Assembly (NCBI GenBank): GCA_903884535.1
Contig: CAISEZ010000093.1
Span: forward strand, 1-37,695
DNA from: an uncultured Verrucomicrobia subdivision 3 bacterium
GTDB lineage: Bacteria; Verrucomicrobiota; Verrucomicrobiia; Limisphaerales; UBA11358
Direction of reading: 5' to 3'
Length of the DNA: 37,695 nucleotides
Part shown: one piece after another, positions 15,201 to 22,749 of the stretch
How the letters are laid out: the number at the start of each line of letters is the position of its first letter
Position numbering within the stretch: position 1 is the stretch's first letter
Program-made: the position numbers and the translations under genes
Notes under the pieces: generated by a model
Told to the model about the DNA's origin: nothing
The model's input: only the letters and a program-made list of their open reading frames with translations
Databases searched by the model: none

Positions 15201-17706
15201 GGAGCAAGCCGCTGCTGACGGTGGTCGTGCCGGCATAGGTGTTCGCCAGTGATCCGGAGAACCGGTTCGTCGCCCCGCCGCTGGTCAGAGTCAGATTGCC
15301 CGTGCCGGTGATGGCACCTTGCATGTCAAAAATCCCAGTGGTGGCAAAACCCTTGATCGTCGCATTGCCAGCCAGGGTGATGGGACCGGCCCAAGTGCAA
15401 TTATATTGTGCAGTCAGCGCTGTGCCGTCGGCGAGCGTCACCGTCTCATTTGTGATTCCGGTTGAATAGACAAAGAGCTCGCCGCTGTTGGTCACGAAAG
15501 TATTGCCGCTTGCCGCACCCAAAGCCCACGGCGTTTCCGCGCTGACGGTCAGGTCGCCGCTGATGGTCAGCGGCCCGGTGAAAGAATTACTGCCCTGCAA
15601 TGCCAGCCAGGCACCGGGCGTGGCCCCGTTGACAATTTGCAAGCCGCCGCCGGCATCGGCTAGGCTGGCGGTGATGTATATGTTATGAGACGCCGATCCG
15701 TTATCCACCGTGATGGTGCGCAGTCCGTTGGAGAACCGGACGGCTCCGGTGATTTGTGCCGGCGAACTGGAGGCCAGCACATTGATGTCACCCGTCACTT
15801 GGAGTTGCGCCGAGCCGGTGGCAATGGTGCTACCATTCAAAGTAATCGCGCCGACGGTTCCCGAACCGCCTAAAAATGCGCCGGTATTGACACTGATGGG
15901 GCATTGCGGTTGCGAGCCGTTGACCAATAGAGTGCCGGTGGTCACTTTGGTCAGTCCGGTGTAAGTATTGTTGTTGGTTAGGATGAGGGTGGACGGATAT
16001 TGTTTGTCCACGGTGCCCGCGCCGGTGATGAGTCCGCCAAAGGTTGACGTGCCGCTGAAGCCGTAGTCCACATCAAGGTAGGCCCCGCCCAACGCGATGC
16101 TCGATCCCCCAGTGCCGTTTAATGCGCCGATATAGGTCGCGTAACCATTCACGTCTAAAAGCCCCCCGTCATTGATGCTCACTGACGAATCAAAGTGTAT
16201 CTGGTAATTTGCCAGCGGCCGGACGGTGCCGTTGATAACCAGCGCAGCCGGAACCGTTGTCCACGCGATAGCCGGCTTGTTCGGGAACAATGTGGCGGTG
16301 CCATCCACCGTGGTGATGCCCCCGTAAGTGTTGGCAGTGGTTCCTTCAAAATAATGCGCGCCGTAGCCGAACAATTCCAGTCCGCCTGCGCCGCCGATCG
16401 CTCCGACAACATGCAGCGCCGCCGCAGAATCCCAGGCGTCCAACGTGCTATTTGTGTTGAGGGTGATCGGCCCGGCCCAAGTATTGGTGCCGTTCTCAAC
16501 ATCCAAAGCTCCCCAACCACTGCTGACTCCCGGTCCATTTAATGTCAGCGCTTCGTTAGTAATGCCGATGTTGCCCTGCAAAACCAAGGATGCGCCGTTG
16601 CTGACCACCGTGCCGCTGTTGGTCGCGCCCAGAGCCAACGAATTAAACGCCCACAACCAGCCCTGACTGATGGTCGTTAGTCCGGTGTAAATGTTCGCCC
16701 CATAAAGATAGAGGGTGCCCGGCCCCGTCTTCGTGATGGCAGCGGTTCCCTGCACACTGGGATACACAAAAAGAGTAGCACTGCTCGCAACCGCCACCTC
16801 GCACGGTCCGGCTCCGAGTTGAACACTGCCTGTGCCGGTAATGTAACTCGGCGCTCCACCATTCACCGTAATCGTGCTGGGCGCAGTCAGGGTCAGGCTG
16901 CCGCTACCGAGTGCAACCGAGCCACCGCTTAACGTCAGGTTTGTGCCGATGACTTCGCTCCAGTTATTCAAATTCAGCGTGCCGGTGAGATTGATAGTGA
17001 TGGGGGCCGTGTCGGCAATCTCGGTGCTTTGAAGATGTTGAACCGTGGGACTGCCGGTGCCAGTGCCGTCACCAATCACCAGCGATCCTCCGAAGGCGCT
17101 GCTACCACCAACATTCAACTGTAGCGTGCCGCCAGCGACTAGTGTGGTGCCGGCGTAAGTATTATTCCCTGAACATTGGTAGAGCATTGTGCCTAAACCC
17201 GCCTTGGTCACCCCGACCGAGCCGGTTAGGTTGCCATCCAAAGTCAAGCTGACGCCGTTGCTGACAACAATCAGCGCGGTGGCGGTGGCCAGGGTAATGC
17301 TATTTTCAATCGTGTTAGCTCCAGTGGTGTTTGTGGCCACAATGCCGTTGGTCAGCGTGAAAGCATTACCGCGGATATCATAACCGCCGCCCGCACCGAC
17401 AAAGCGGATTTGATTCAAGGTCAGGCCGACAATATTATTGGTGTTGACCAGATTTGGCTGGCTGGCGGGAAAAATCACCGTATCGCCGTTGGCGGGAGTG
17501 CCGACATATCCCCAGTTGGCGTTGTAGTTCCAATTGGCGTTGGCACCGCCGCCGCCCGACCAACTCAACGTCGCGCCGCTGGCGGGAAGGCAAAGCAAGC
17601 CAACGCCGAGAATGAGCAGCCCAGTCCAGCGCGCGGGGGCCGTTCGAAGTCGGAAAAGTTTGGTCAAGTATGAGGTAGTGGTGTTGGTCGTGTTTTTTGT
17701 TTTCAT
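12247..17706 (-). CDS. Giant secreted protein with autotransporter-associated beta-strand (PATR) repeats
   Basis: An 1,819-residue exported protein. The start at 17706 is chosen over the in-frame ATG at 17718 because GGAGGA lies five bases before it. A basic N-terminus, a hydrophobic LLILGVGLLCLPASGA segment and an Ala-Thr cleavage point form a signal peptide. About nine PATR units follow (pattern kaGxGtLtLsGxNtYtGxTtVxxGtL), ending with an IAPGNSPGIL block near residue 1,270. Residues about 1,390-1,560 and 1,570-1,740 are two copies of one domain (each with NRGxY/DRGWY, NYLxG, WFVFNMP/FFVFNLP and a closing QLRLTF/QLWLGF), and a short C-terminal domain ends FRAEQLQ. There is no autotransporter beta-barrel and no PEP-CTERM tail. 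It is probably a surface or extracellular protein; ligand unknown. Confidence 0.85.
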   Translation of the reverse strand: MKTKNTTNTTTSYLTKLFRLRTAPARWTGLLILGVGLLCLPASGATLSWSGGGGANANWNYNANWGYVGTPANGDTVIFPASQPNLVNTNNIVGLTLNQIRFVGAGGGYDIRGNAFTLTNGIVATNTTGANTIENSITLATATALIVVSNGVSLTLDGNLTGSVGVTKAGLGTMLYQCSGNNTYAGTTLVAGGTLQLNVGGSSAFGGSLVIGDGTGTGSPTVQHLQSTEIADTAPITINLTGTLNLNNWSEVIGTNLTLSGGSVALGSGSLTLTAPSTITVNGGAPSYITGTGSVQLGAGPCEVAVASSATLFVYPSVQGTAAITKTGPGTLYLYGANIYTGLTTISQGWLWAFNSLALGATNSGTVVSNGASLVLQGNIGITNEALTLNGPGVSSGWGALDVENGTNTWAGPITLNTNSTLDAWDSAAALHVVGAIGGAGGLELFGYGAHYFEGTTANTYGGITTVDGTATLFPNKPAIAWTTVPAALVINGTVRPLANYQIHFDSSVSINDGGLLDVNGYATYIGALNGTGGSSIALGGAYLDVDYGFSGTSTFGGLITGAGTVDKQYPSTLILTNNNTYTGLTKVTTGTLLVNGSQPQCPISVNTGAFLGGSGTVGAITLNGSTIATGSAQLQVTGDINVLASSSPAQITGAVRFSNGLRTITVDNGSASHNIYITASLADAGGGLQIVNGATPGAWLALQGSNSFTGPLTISGDLTVSAETPWALGAASGNTFVTNSGELFVYSTGITNETVTLADGTALTAQYNCTWAGPITLAGNATIKGFATTGIFDMQGAITGTGNLTLTSGGATNRFSGSLANTYAGTTTVSSGLLQLGKGYAIAAIPGPLVINGGQTVRLLNSFQIDSPSKTVNLAESSLLDLAGNNEWVGAITMKGSQITAGSGVLYLNGDILVNPSTVAQSVISGNASLYNGIHTITNFGHYFSPDLIFSANVGSGGSTNGLIKAGAGEVTLSGNNSFTGPVTINGGNLWAQTSTALGNTNVPATVNSGGSLFLDGTGLDFGLKPLVLNGAGYAWGALSCSGSCSWEGAVTLGSDSTIYPYIGSFLTVTGAINGAGGVIKAGPGTLTLSGSGANSFAGTTTVSNGTLVLNKTAGLAAVPGNLAINSSGTVRLAGNLQTVNTADVLINGGGLFDFSTYNTYLDTLRGQGTVNFGVGGWIYVGLNNGTSEFDGSFTGTGYASGWTVGKTGSGTFTIGGNSTYTAGIARVQLGKMIINGSQPLIPVTVDSSATLGGTGVVGLLAANGTIAPGNSPGILNSSNLIFSSSGNFTVELTGPTPGVGGYDQLNVTGTVALANATLTVVPTFTTPVAIGQQFTILNNDGADAISGTFNGIANGSLFTAGGYTFRINYTGGTGNDIVLTLWGVPGNTVTLNSVDRGWYDSTGLHSPVNNNYLVGEDNASTNLFRNWFVFNMPVFSGAIIHAELIVNSYYNSSPHGQETYLLRKVTTPVATLEAGGSGLVGIYNDLGTGAVYSARSVGTNESYQKAIIPLNVTFLNDATAASGSQMALGGSLDTLDAIDNNNQYLFGYSPGGPADDVQLRLTFGTALVINSTNRGFYSNLGSHNAGNPNYLAGNYSGNQYRDFFVFNLPALSSQLVDAELLVNDYNVVSPAGTENYQLYDVASSITVLTNTQTTATNVYADLGSGVGYGGRNIYGSENGMFSSLPLNGSFVAAALANSGGRIALGGALATFNSAPTNEFLFGGSSGAATDAQLWLGFLAAPASHPSFVGGTPVSLGNNQFQLSVAGTVGTTNEIQGSFDFNNWDFIRDLPMTGSTTPFLYTNNTAVPYRIFRAEQLQ

Positions 17707-17966
17707 GATTTCCTCCATTGGTTGGCAAAAGCAAAGTTATGGTGAGAGTCGGTGCGCTGGAACGGCGACCCGTTTTGGCCCACGGTGAACGGCGCGTTTT
17801 TTGTTTTTGTGTGACGTCTCTCCATATCCTGATGCCCAGTAAGATTGATGTCAGCACAGTCCCCGAAGATTAGCTACACGCGGTTAATCCTTTCTTAACG
17901 CCGTTTGACTTCCGACACCCGCGGGCCGGATTTTTCGGGCCGCCTCATCGGATCAGAATCCGACTC

Positions 17967-19019
17967 TTACGGCACGACGGCCTGGTAATGGGTTCGCCGG
18001 TATTGCGAAGGGGCCATCTGGGTTTTGTGTTTGAAGACGCGGTTGAAATCGGGAATGGACTGAAATCCCACCGCGAACGCGATCTCACTGATCGGCTGCA
18101 GCGTCCGGGCCAGCGCGGCCTGGGCGGCCGTCACGCGCAGCGACGCCAGGTAGTCATGGAACGTTTGCCCGGTGGACTGATGAAACAACCGGCAAAAATA
18201 CGAGTTCGTCACCCCGGCGGCGGCGGCGGCCTGCGCGGTGGTGAGTGGTTCCGCCAAATGTTCGCGGACAAATTGTTTGGCGATCACCACACGCGCCGGT
18301 TCCGGATTCAAATGGGCGGCGGGATTTGGTTGTTGGAGTGCCAGTCCGAAAAATTGCGCCAGCGTTTGCAGCAACTTGACCGCCGCCGCCAGTTCCGGCG
18401 GGGTCAGCGCCGGCGTGGAAAAAAATGCCCGGCGCAACAGCCGCAGGCGACCGTTGTGCGCATGCAGTCCCAGTTGCCGACAGCAGCAGGCGAAGCGCGC
18501 GGGGCTGGGCATTCGCAGCCGCACGCTGCCGCCCACGATGGTCGCGACATGGTTGCCGGCGACCACCACTGGCACCGCCAGATGGATGATTCCCGCCGGG
18601 CAGAAAAGCTGATGCGCCTTGAGCTTGGCCGCCAGCCGGTGAAACAACTGCGTTTGCAATTGCTGGCAAATTGGGCAGCCGCCCGACAGCGTTGTCACCT
18701 GCCGGCAAAAAGCCGTGACCGGAATTTTGAATTGGGGTTCGGTCGCCGGGCGCAGCTTGACGGTCAAGCCCGTCAATTTGTAAAACTGCTTCAGGGTATC
18801 ATGAATCAGAGGGTTTTTGTGCCAGCCATTCAGCCTGGTGACCCACGCGGTTGCCGGCCAGCCCAAGTGAGTTCCCTTGCACCGGGAAAGGCCAGTGTCA
18901 AAACCACATCCTTTAAGGTTCGGATTCATGCCAGTGAAAAAGCTCCTTGTGACGATAATCTGTTTTAATTCACCAGCGGGCGGCCTGGCAAGTTTAATCC
19001 GGCGCATGTGCCTGGACAT
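17967..19019 (-). CDS. AraC family regulator with PocR-type sensor domain
   Basis: The N-terminal half (about residues 70-185) is a PocR-like domain with a cysteine-rich core (FCRQVTTLSGGCPICQQLQ, then LFCPAGIIHLAVPVVVAG and ATIVGGSV). PocR domains bind small molecules such as propanediol-type metabolites. The C-terminal 100 residues are a double helix-turn-helix AraC domain (TTAQAAAAAGVTNSYFCRLF, then ISEIAFAVGFQSIPDFNRVFK). The frame opens at an ATG at 19019, but its first 30 residues look non-coding; the ATG at 18929 is a likely alternative. It sits between the PATR protein gene and the signalling operon, all on the same strand; its target is unknown. Confidence 0.85.
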   Translation of the reverse strand: MSRHMRRIKLARPPAGELKQIIVTRSFFTGMNPNLKGCGFDTGLSRCKGTHLGWPATAWVTRLNGWHKNPLIHDTLKQFYKLTGLTVKLRPATEPQFKIPVTAFCRQVTTLSGGCPICQQLQTQLFHRLAAKLKAHQLFCPAGIIHLAVPVVVAGNHVATIVGGSVRLRMPSPARFACCCRQLGLHAHNGRLRLLRRAFFSTPALTPPELAAAVKLLQTLAQFFGLALQQPNPAAHLNPEPARVVIAKQFVREHLAEPLTTAQAAAAAGVTNSYFCRLFHQSTGQTFHDYLASLRVTAAQAALARTLQPISEIAFAVGFQSIPDFNRVFKHKTQMAPSQYRRTHYQAVVP

Positions 19020-19113
19020 TTTTTGCAGTTCCTAAACAAAATCCAGTTGCCGATTAAAAAGGGAGCAACCGTTTCGGAAAACGCCTGACCGCGGCCCCGG
19101 GCGGCGGCGGCTT

Positions 19114-20517
19114 TTATTTTTCCGCGCCGAGTAGATATTCCTCCAGCCGCGTGTGCCGGAAGACGTTCAGCACCGAGCCGGAGACGTTGATGAATTTGAG
19201 TGCGACGTCACGGCGCTTCAGATTTTTTTTGAAGCGCAGCATCAGGCCGATGCCCGTGCTGTCCACGAACGTCACGCGCGACAGGTCAATCACCACACTC
19301 ATCCCCGGCGTCACCTGCGACAATTCTGATTCGGTGTAAGCGCCCAATTCCACCACGTTCAGCGCGGTGATTTCGCCGACCCAGCGGATCTGCAATTCGG
19401 TTTCCAGCACGCCGCTGGTGACCGTTGGCGCGCCCGCCGCGCTTTCCATCAAAATCCGCGCGCCAGCCAGGCTGGCTTGAATGGTGAAAAATTCGTCCAG
19501 CTTCATCAGCCGGAGCGCCGCCGCAATCGGCGGCCGGGGCGCGACCAGAATAAACTGGTTGCCCAGTTCGCGGGCTTGTTTGCGCAGCCGGATCAGCAGC
19601 CCGATGCCCGTGCTGTCGGCGAAAACCGTGTCCGACAAATCAAACATCACATGGCCGCTGTCCACCGCGCGCAGCCATTCGGCACGGCACACGGCCACTT
19701 CCGCCGCGCCCAGCCGGACCGGGGCCCGGACGACCAGATTGCCGAACGGATCCGGCATGACGTTCGCCTCGTCGGCGGAAGTTGCGGACTTGCGCGTGCG
19801 CAACTGCCAGCTTTGCCGCAAAATGGCGCGGCTGAAATTCCAGATTTTTTTGGTGTTCGACTGCGGCGCGGCGCGCTTCAACGGCATCGTGCCGGCGAGA
19901 AAATCCAGCGTCGCCCCGATGCCGATGATGAACGGCACGCGGGCCTCGCGGAAATTCATGTTGATCCATTTTTCCTCTTTCGGGCAACCGAACGCCACGA
20001 GCAAAATGTCCGGCTTCACGGCGTGCAGCCGGTGCAGGATGTCGGTGTGGTCCATTTCTAGCACCGGTTTTTCCGGCGGCGAATACGTGCCGGCCACCTG
20101 GAGGCGGGGATGCTTGGCGAGGACCTTTTCGGCTGCGGCAACCACGCTTTGCTCGGTGCCGCCGAGAAAAAAGACGCGCCAGTTTTTCTGTTCCGCCAAC
20201 GCCAGCAGCGGCGGCACCAGCCGCAAGGCCGGAATGCAGGCGGGCACCGGATTGCCCAGCATTTTTGACGCCCAGACCACCGGCTTTTCGCCCGCCAGCA
20301 CGAGATGCGCGTCGAACAAAATCCGGCGCAGTTCCACATCTTCCATCGCTTCCACTAAAAAGCTCACATCCACCGTCGCGGCATAATGCGGCCGGCCCGA
20401 CGCCAACATCGCGGTAATGACGGCCAGTGCATCGTCCAGCGTGACGTTGTCAAACGGCACGCCGAGAATCGCGATGGGCGCGCGCTCGGTCGGGACGGCT
20501 GGCGAAGTGGTCGGCAT
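19114..20517 (-). CDS. WecG/TagA/CpsF-like domain fused to two STAS domains
   Basis: Residues 14-230 resemble WecG/TagA glycosyltransferases, which add N-acetylmannosamine-type sugars to lipid-linked intermediates: GVPFDNVTLDDALAVI, a PVVWASKMLG block, RVFFLGGTE, DILLVAFGCPKEEKW and GIGATLDFLAG. Two STAS domains follow at about 255-350 and 365-465, each with DSTGIGL, the anti-anti-sigma phosphorylation loop (S302/T303 and S420/T421). Several conserved enzyme positions are changed: the usual LxxADG reads LVLAGEK, the RVxGxDL block reads CIPALRL, PKQE reads PKEE, and the C-terminal RAPxWxxxxGLEW tail is lost. It may be a non-catalytic scaffold or a divergent enzyme. It is the last gene of the kinase/phosphatase operon, 70 bp after the receiver gene. 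Confidence 0.85.
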   Translation of the reverse strand: MPTTSPAVPTERAPIAILGVPFDNVTLDDALAVITAMLASGRPHYAATVDVSFLVEAMEDVELRRILFDAHLVLAGEKPVVWASKMLGNPVPACIPALRLVPPLLALAEQKNWRVFFLGGTEQSVVAAAEKVLAKHPRLQVAGTYSPPEKPVLEMDHTDILHRLHAVKPDILLVAFGCPKEEKWINMNFREARVPFIIGIGATLDFLAGTMPLKRAAPQSNTKKIWNFSRAILRQSWQLRTRKSATSADEANVMPDPFGNLVVRAPVRLGAAEVAVCRAEWLRAVDSGHVMFDLSDTVFADSTGIGLLIRLRKQARELGNQFILVAPRPPIAAALRLMKLDEFFTIQASLAGARILMESAAGAPTVTSGVLETELQIRWVGEITALNVVELGAYTESELSQVTPGMSVVIDLSRVTFVDSTGIGLMLRFKKNLKRRDVALKFINVSGSVLNVFRHTRLEEYLLGAEK

Positions 20518-20587
20518 AAGACGACAGACTTTTAGCAGCGAACGGGCCGGACTCCAAGTCTGGAAAAATATGCGACCGGGAAAATTT

Positions 20588-20971
20588 TCATGGTTTTTTC
20601 TGCCCGATAATTTTTTGCAGCTCGCTGAGCAGTTGATTCGGACTGAATGGTTTTGCCAAAAACAGCGCCGCGCCGGCCACCTCGGCCTCGACGCGGGTCA
20701 GCGCGTGGCCCTTCGCCGAAAGCACCACCACGGGAATGTTTTTCGTCGCGGCATTTTCCTTCAATTGCCGCAACGCGCCGAGGCCGTCGAGGCCCGGCAT
20801 CATCACGTCCAGCACGATCAAGTCCGGCAATCCCGTGCCCGCCAGCTGCAGCGCCTCCTGGCCGTCGCGGCAGGTCACGACTTCATAGCCGCCTTTTTTG
20901 AACGTCATTTCCAATAGGCGCAACATGTAAATCTCATCGTCGGCCACGAGAATTTTTTGGGTCGGGTTCAT
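20588..20971 (-). CDS. Single-domain response regulator (CheY-like receiver)
   Basis: A 127-residue stand-alone receiver domain with all phosphorylation residues: acidic pair D11/D12, phospho-acceptor D55 in IVLDVMMPGLDG, S85 of the switch and K107 in LAKPF. There is no output domain. Its ATG overlaps the stop of the PP2C gene by four bases (ATGA), so it is translationally coupled. It probably receives phosphate from the hybrid kinase two genes upstream and either tunes the PP2C protein or serves as a phosphate sink. Confidence 0.93.
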   Translation of the reverse strand: MNPTQKILVADDEIYMLRLLEMTFKKGGYEVVTCRDGQEALQLAGTGLPDLIVLDVMMPGLDGLGALRQLKENAATKNIPVVVLSAKGHALTRVEAEVAGAALFLAKPFSPNQLLSELQKIIGQKKP

Positions 20972-22749
20972 GCGAGGTGTCGGATTAAAATAAACGTCTG
21001 GTCATCCAGCAGCGGGGCGGATTTCCGTTCCGCCGCGAGCCGTTCGAGCAAAAAGTTTTTGGCGACCACCGCGTCGCGGGTGGCCGCCGCGACTTCCGCC
21101 AGCAATTGGTGCAATTTTTTTTCGCCCAGCAGTTCGCCGTCGGCCGTGCGCGATTCCGTCACGCCATCAGTATAAAGCAGCGCCGCGCCGCCCGGCGGCA
21201 GCAGTGTCACGGTCGCCGGATAAATGGTATCCGGCTCGATGCCCAGCGGAAATCCCGGCTGGTCCAGCAAGCCCGGCGCGGTTTCGCCGGGTCGCCACAC
21301 GAGCAGCGGACAATGCCCCGCGCTGGCGGAAACCAGCTCGCCTCGGCGCGCATCCACGTAAACCAGCTTGGCCGTCACGAACATGTCCACGCGCGACAGA
21401 TCGGGAAACAAAATTCTGTTCGCCGCCGCGAGCAGTTCACCCGGCTGCGGAAATAAATGGCACATCGAGCGGATGGTGCTGCGCAGCACGGCCGCGAACA
21501 AAGCGGCCGGCACACCCTTGCCCATCACGTCGGCGATCACCAGCAGCACGGCGCCGTCGCCCGCCGGGATCACGTCGTAAAAATCGCCGCCGACCTGGAG
21601 CGCGCTTTCGCACACCGCCGCCAGGGCGAACGGCGGGCAGTCCGGCAATTTGGCTGGCAGCAGCGAACGCTGGATGTCCGCCGCGATTTCCAGTTCACGG
21701 CGCGTGACGCGCGCCGCCGTGCGCTCGTCGAGCAGTCGCGCGTTGACGATTTGGATCGCCAGAAAATCAATGAACGTGTGCAGCAAATTTAATTGCGCCG
21801 CGGTAAACGGTTTGTCCGCCGCCAGCCGGCCGAGCGCGGCAGTGCCCACGAGCTGGTCCGCCACAAAAAACGCGTGGCAGACGCCGTTGCCCACCGGCAT
21901 GACCGCGCGCAGCGGATCGTTGGCGTCGAGCGCATCCTTGGGATCGAACCAGATGTCCTGCCGGCTGCGCGCGGCGCGCACTTCCACCGAGGTCAAAAAA
22001 TCCGCCGTCAAATCCACGGCTGGGATCAAGGCGCGATTTTTTTCGGGCGAGGCGAACAAGGTTTCCAGTTTTTTTCCGTCCGCCGAAACCAGCCGCAGCA
22101 GCGCGCCGTCGGCTTCGGCAATCTGCATCAGATCGCGGAGCAGCCGCTGCGAAAAATCTTTCACATCGTTGTTTTTGCCGAGTTCCGCGCTGTAACGAAA
22201 CATCGCCACCAGACTTTCGTAGCTCGACGACAGCTCGGCGGCCATGTCGTTCAGCGCGCCTTCCGCTTCGGCGAGGCGCTGCTGCAACTGGCCGGTGTCC
22301 GCCAAGATATTTTTGTCCGCCGCCGGCCGCGCCCGGCGTAGCACCAGAATATTTTCGCCGGGATGCCGGAAATAAACCGCGCGGTCGGTGAGCGATTTCA
22401 TCAGGAACAAACCGCGGCCGCTTTCGGATTCGTCCTCGGGCAGTTTGACCTCGGCCGGCCAGTCAAAGCCGGCGGTGTGGTCGGTGATGCGCGCTTCCAC
22501 GTCGCGTTCGCCGCAGGAAATCTCAATGACGACCGGCAGCTTTTGCGCGGCGGGCGGCGCATATTTGACCGCGTTGTTGGCACCTTCCATCAGCGCCAAC
22601 TCCCACGCGCCCAGATCGTCGGCGGACAGTCTTTTTTCGGCGAGCCAGCTTTGCACCTGCGCGACGGCGGCGCGGACGGCGGAAAATTCGCACGCGGTTT
22701 CCAGCCGCAGGGAAATTCGGTGTTCGCAAGTTTTGACGTCGTTATTCAT
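20968..22749 (-). CDS. RsbW-like kinase domain / GAF / SpoIIE-type PP2C phosphatase fusion
   Basis: A 593-residue signalling protein. Residues 10-140 are a HATPase of the anti-sigma kinase (RsbW/SpoIIAB) type, with the N-box E55-x2-N58N59, ITDHTAGFDW and GRGLFLM. A coiled coil (about 150-175) leads to a GAF-like domain (about 190-340). Residues 355-593 are a SpoIIE/RsbU phosphatase with its metal-binding aspartates: D389 in VGGDFYD, D407 in IADVMGKG, D528 in LLYTDGVTE and D582/D583 in LLDDQTF. It thus carries both the kinase and the phosphatase that set the phosphorylation of STAS proteins, and a double-STAS protein is encoded two genes downstream. It starts directly after the stop of the histidine kinase (TGAATG). 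Confidence 0.92.
   Translation of the reverse strand: MNNDVKTCEHRISLRLETACEFSAVRAAVAQVQSWLAEKRLSADDLGAWELALMEGANNAVKYAPPAAQKLPVVIEISCGERDVEARITDHTAGFDWPAEVKLPEDESESGRGLFLMKSLTDRAVYFRHPGENILVLRRARPAADKNILADTGQLQQRLAEAEGALNDMAAELSSSYESLVAMFRYSAELGKNNDVKDFSQRLLRDLMQIAEADGALLRLVSADGKKLETLFASPEKNRALIPAVDLTADFLTSVEVRAARSRQDIWFDPKDALDANDPLRAVMPVGNGVCHAFFVADQLVGTAALGRLAADKPFTAAQLNLLHTFIDFLAIQIVNARLLDERTAARVTRRELEIAADIQRSLLPAKLPDCPPFALAAVCESALQVGGDFYDVIPAGDGAVLLVIADVMGKGVPAALFAAVLRSTIRSMCHLFPQPGELLAAANRILFPDLSRVDMFVTAKLVYVDARRGELVSASAGHCPLLVWRPGETAPGLLDQPGFPLGIEPDTIYPATVTLLPPGGAALLYTDGVTESRTADGELLGEKKLHQLLAEVAAATRDAVVAKNFLLERLAAERKSAPLLDDQTFILIRHLA

Noticed and set aside
12247..17706. CRISPR-like or tandem DNA repeat array in the PATR gene
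   Set aside because: Repetition is at protein level, with diverged units of variable length; there are no identical repeats with regular spacers. No CRISPR array was seen anywhere in the window.
17719..17966. Search for an RNA gene or second promoter-linked gene between the PATR and AraC genes
   Set aside because: The 248-bp stretch shows no convincing hairpin, frame or tRNA-like fold; it most likely holds only the PATR gene's promoter and leader.
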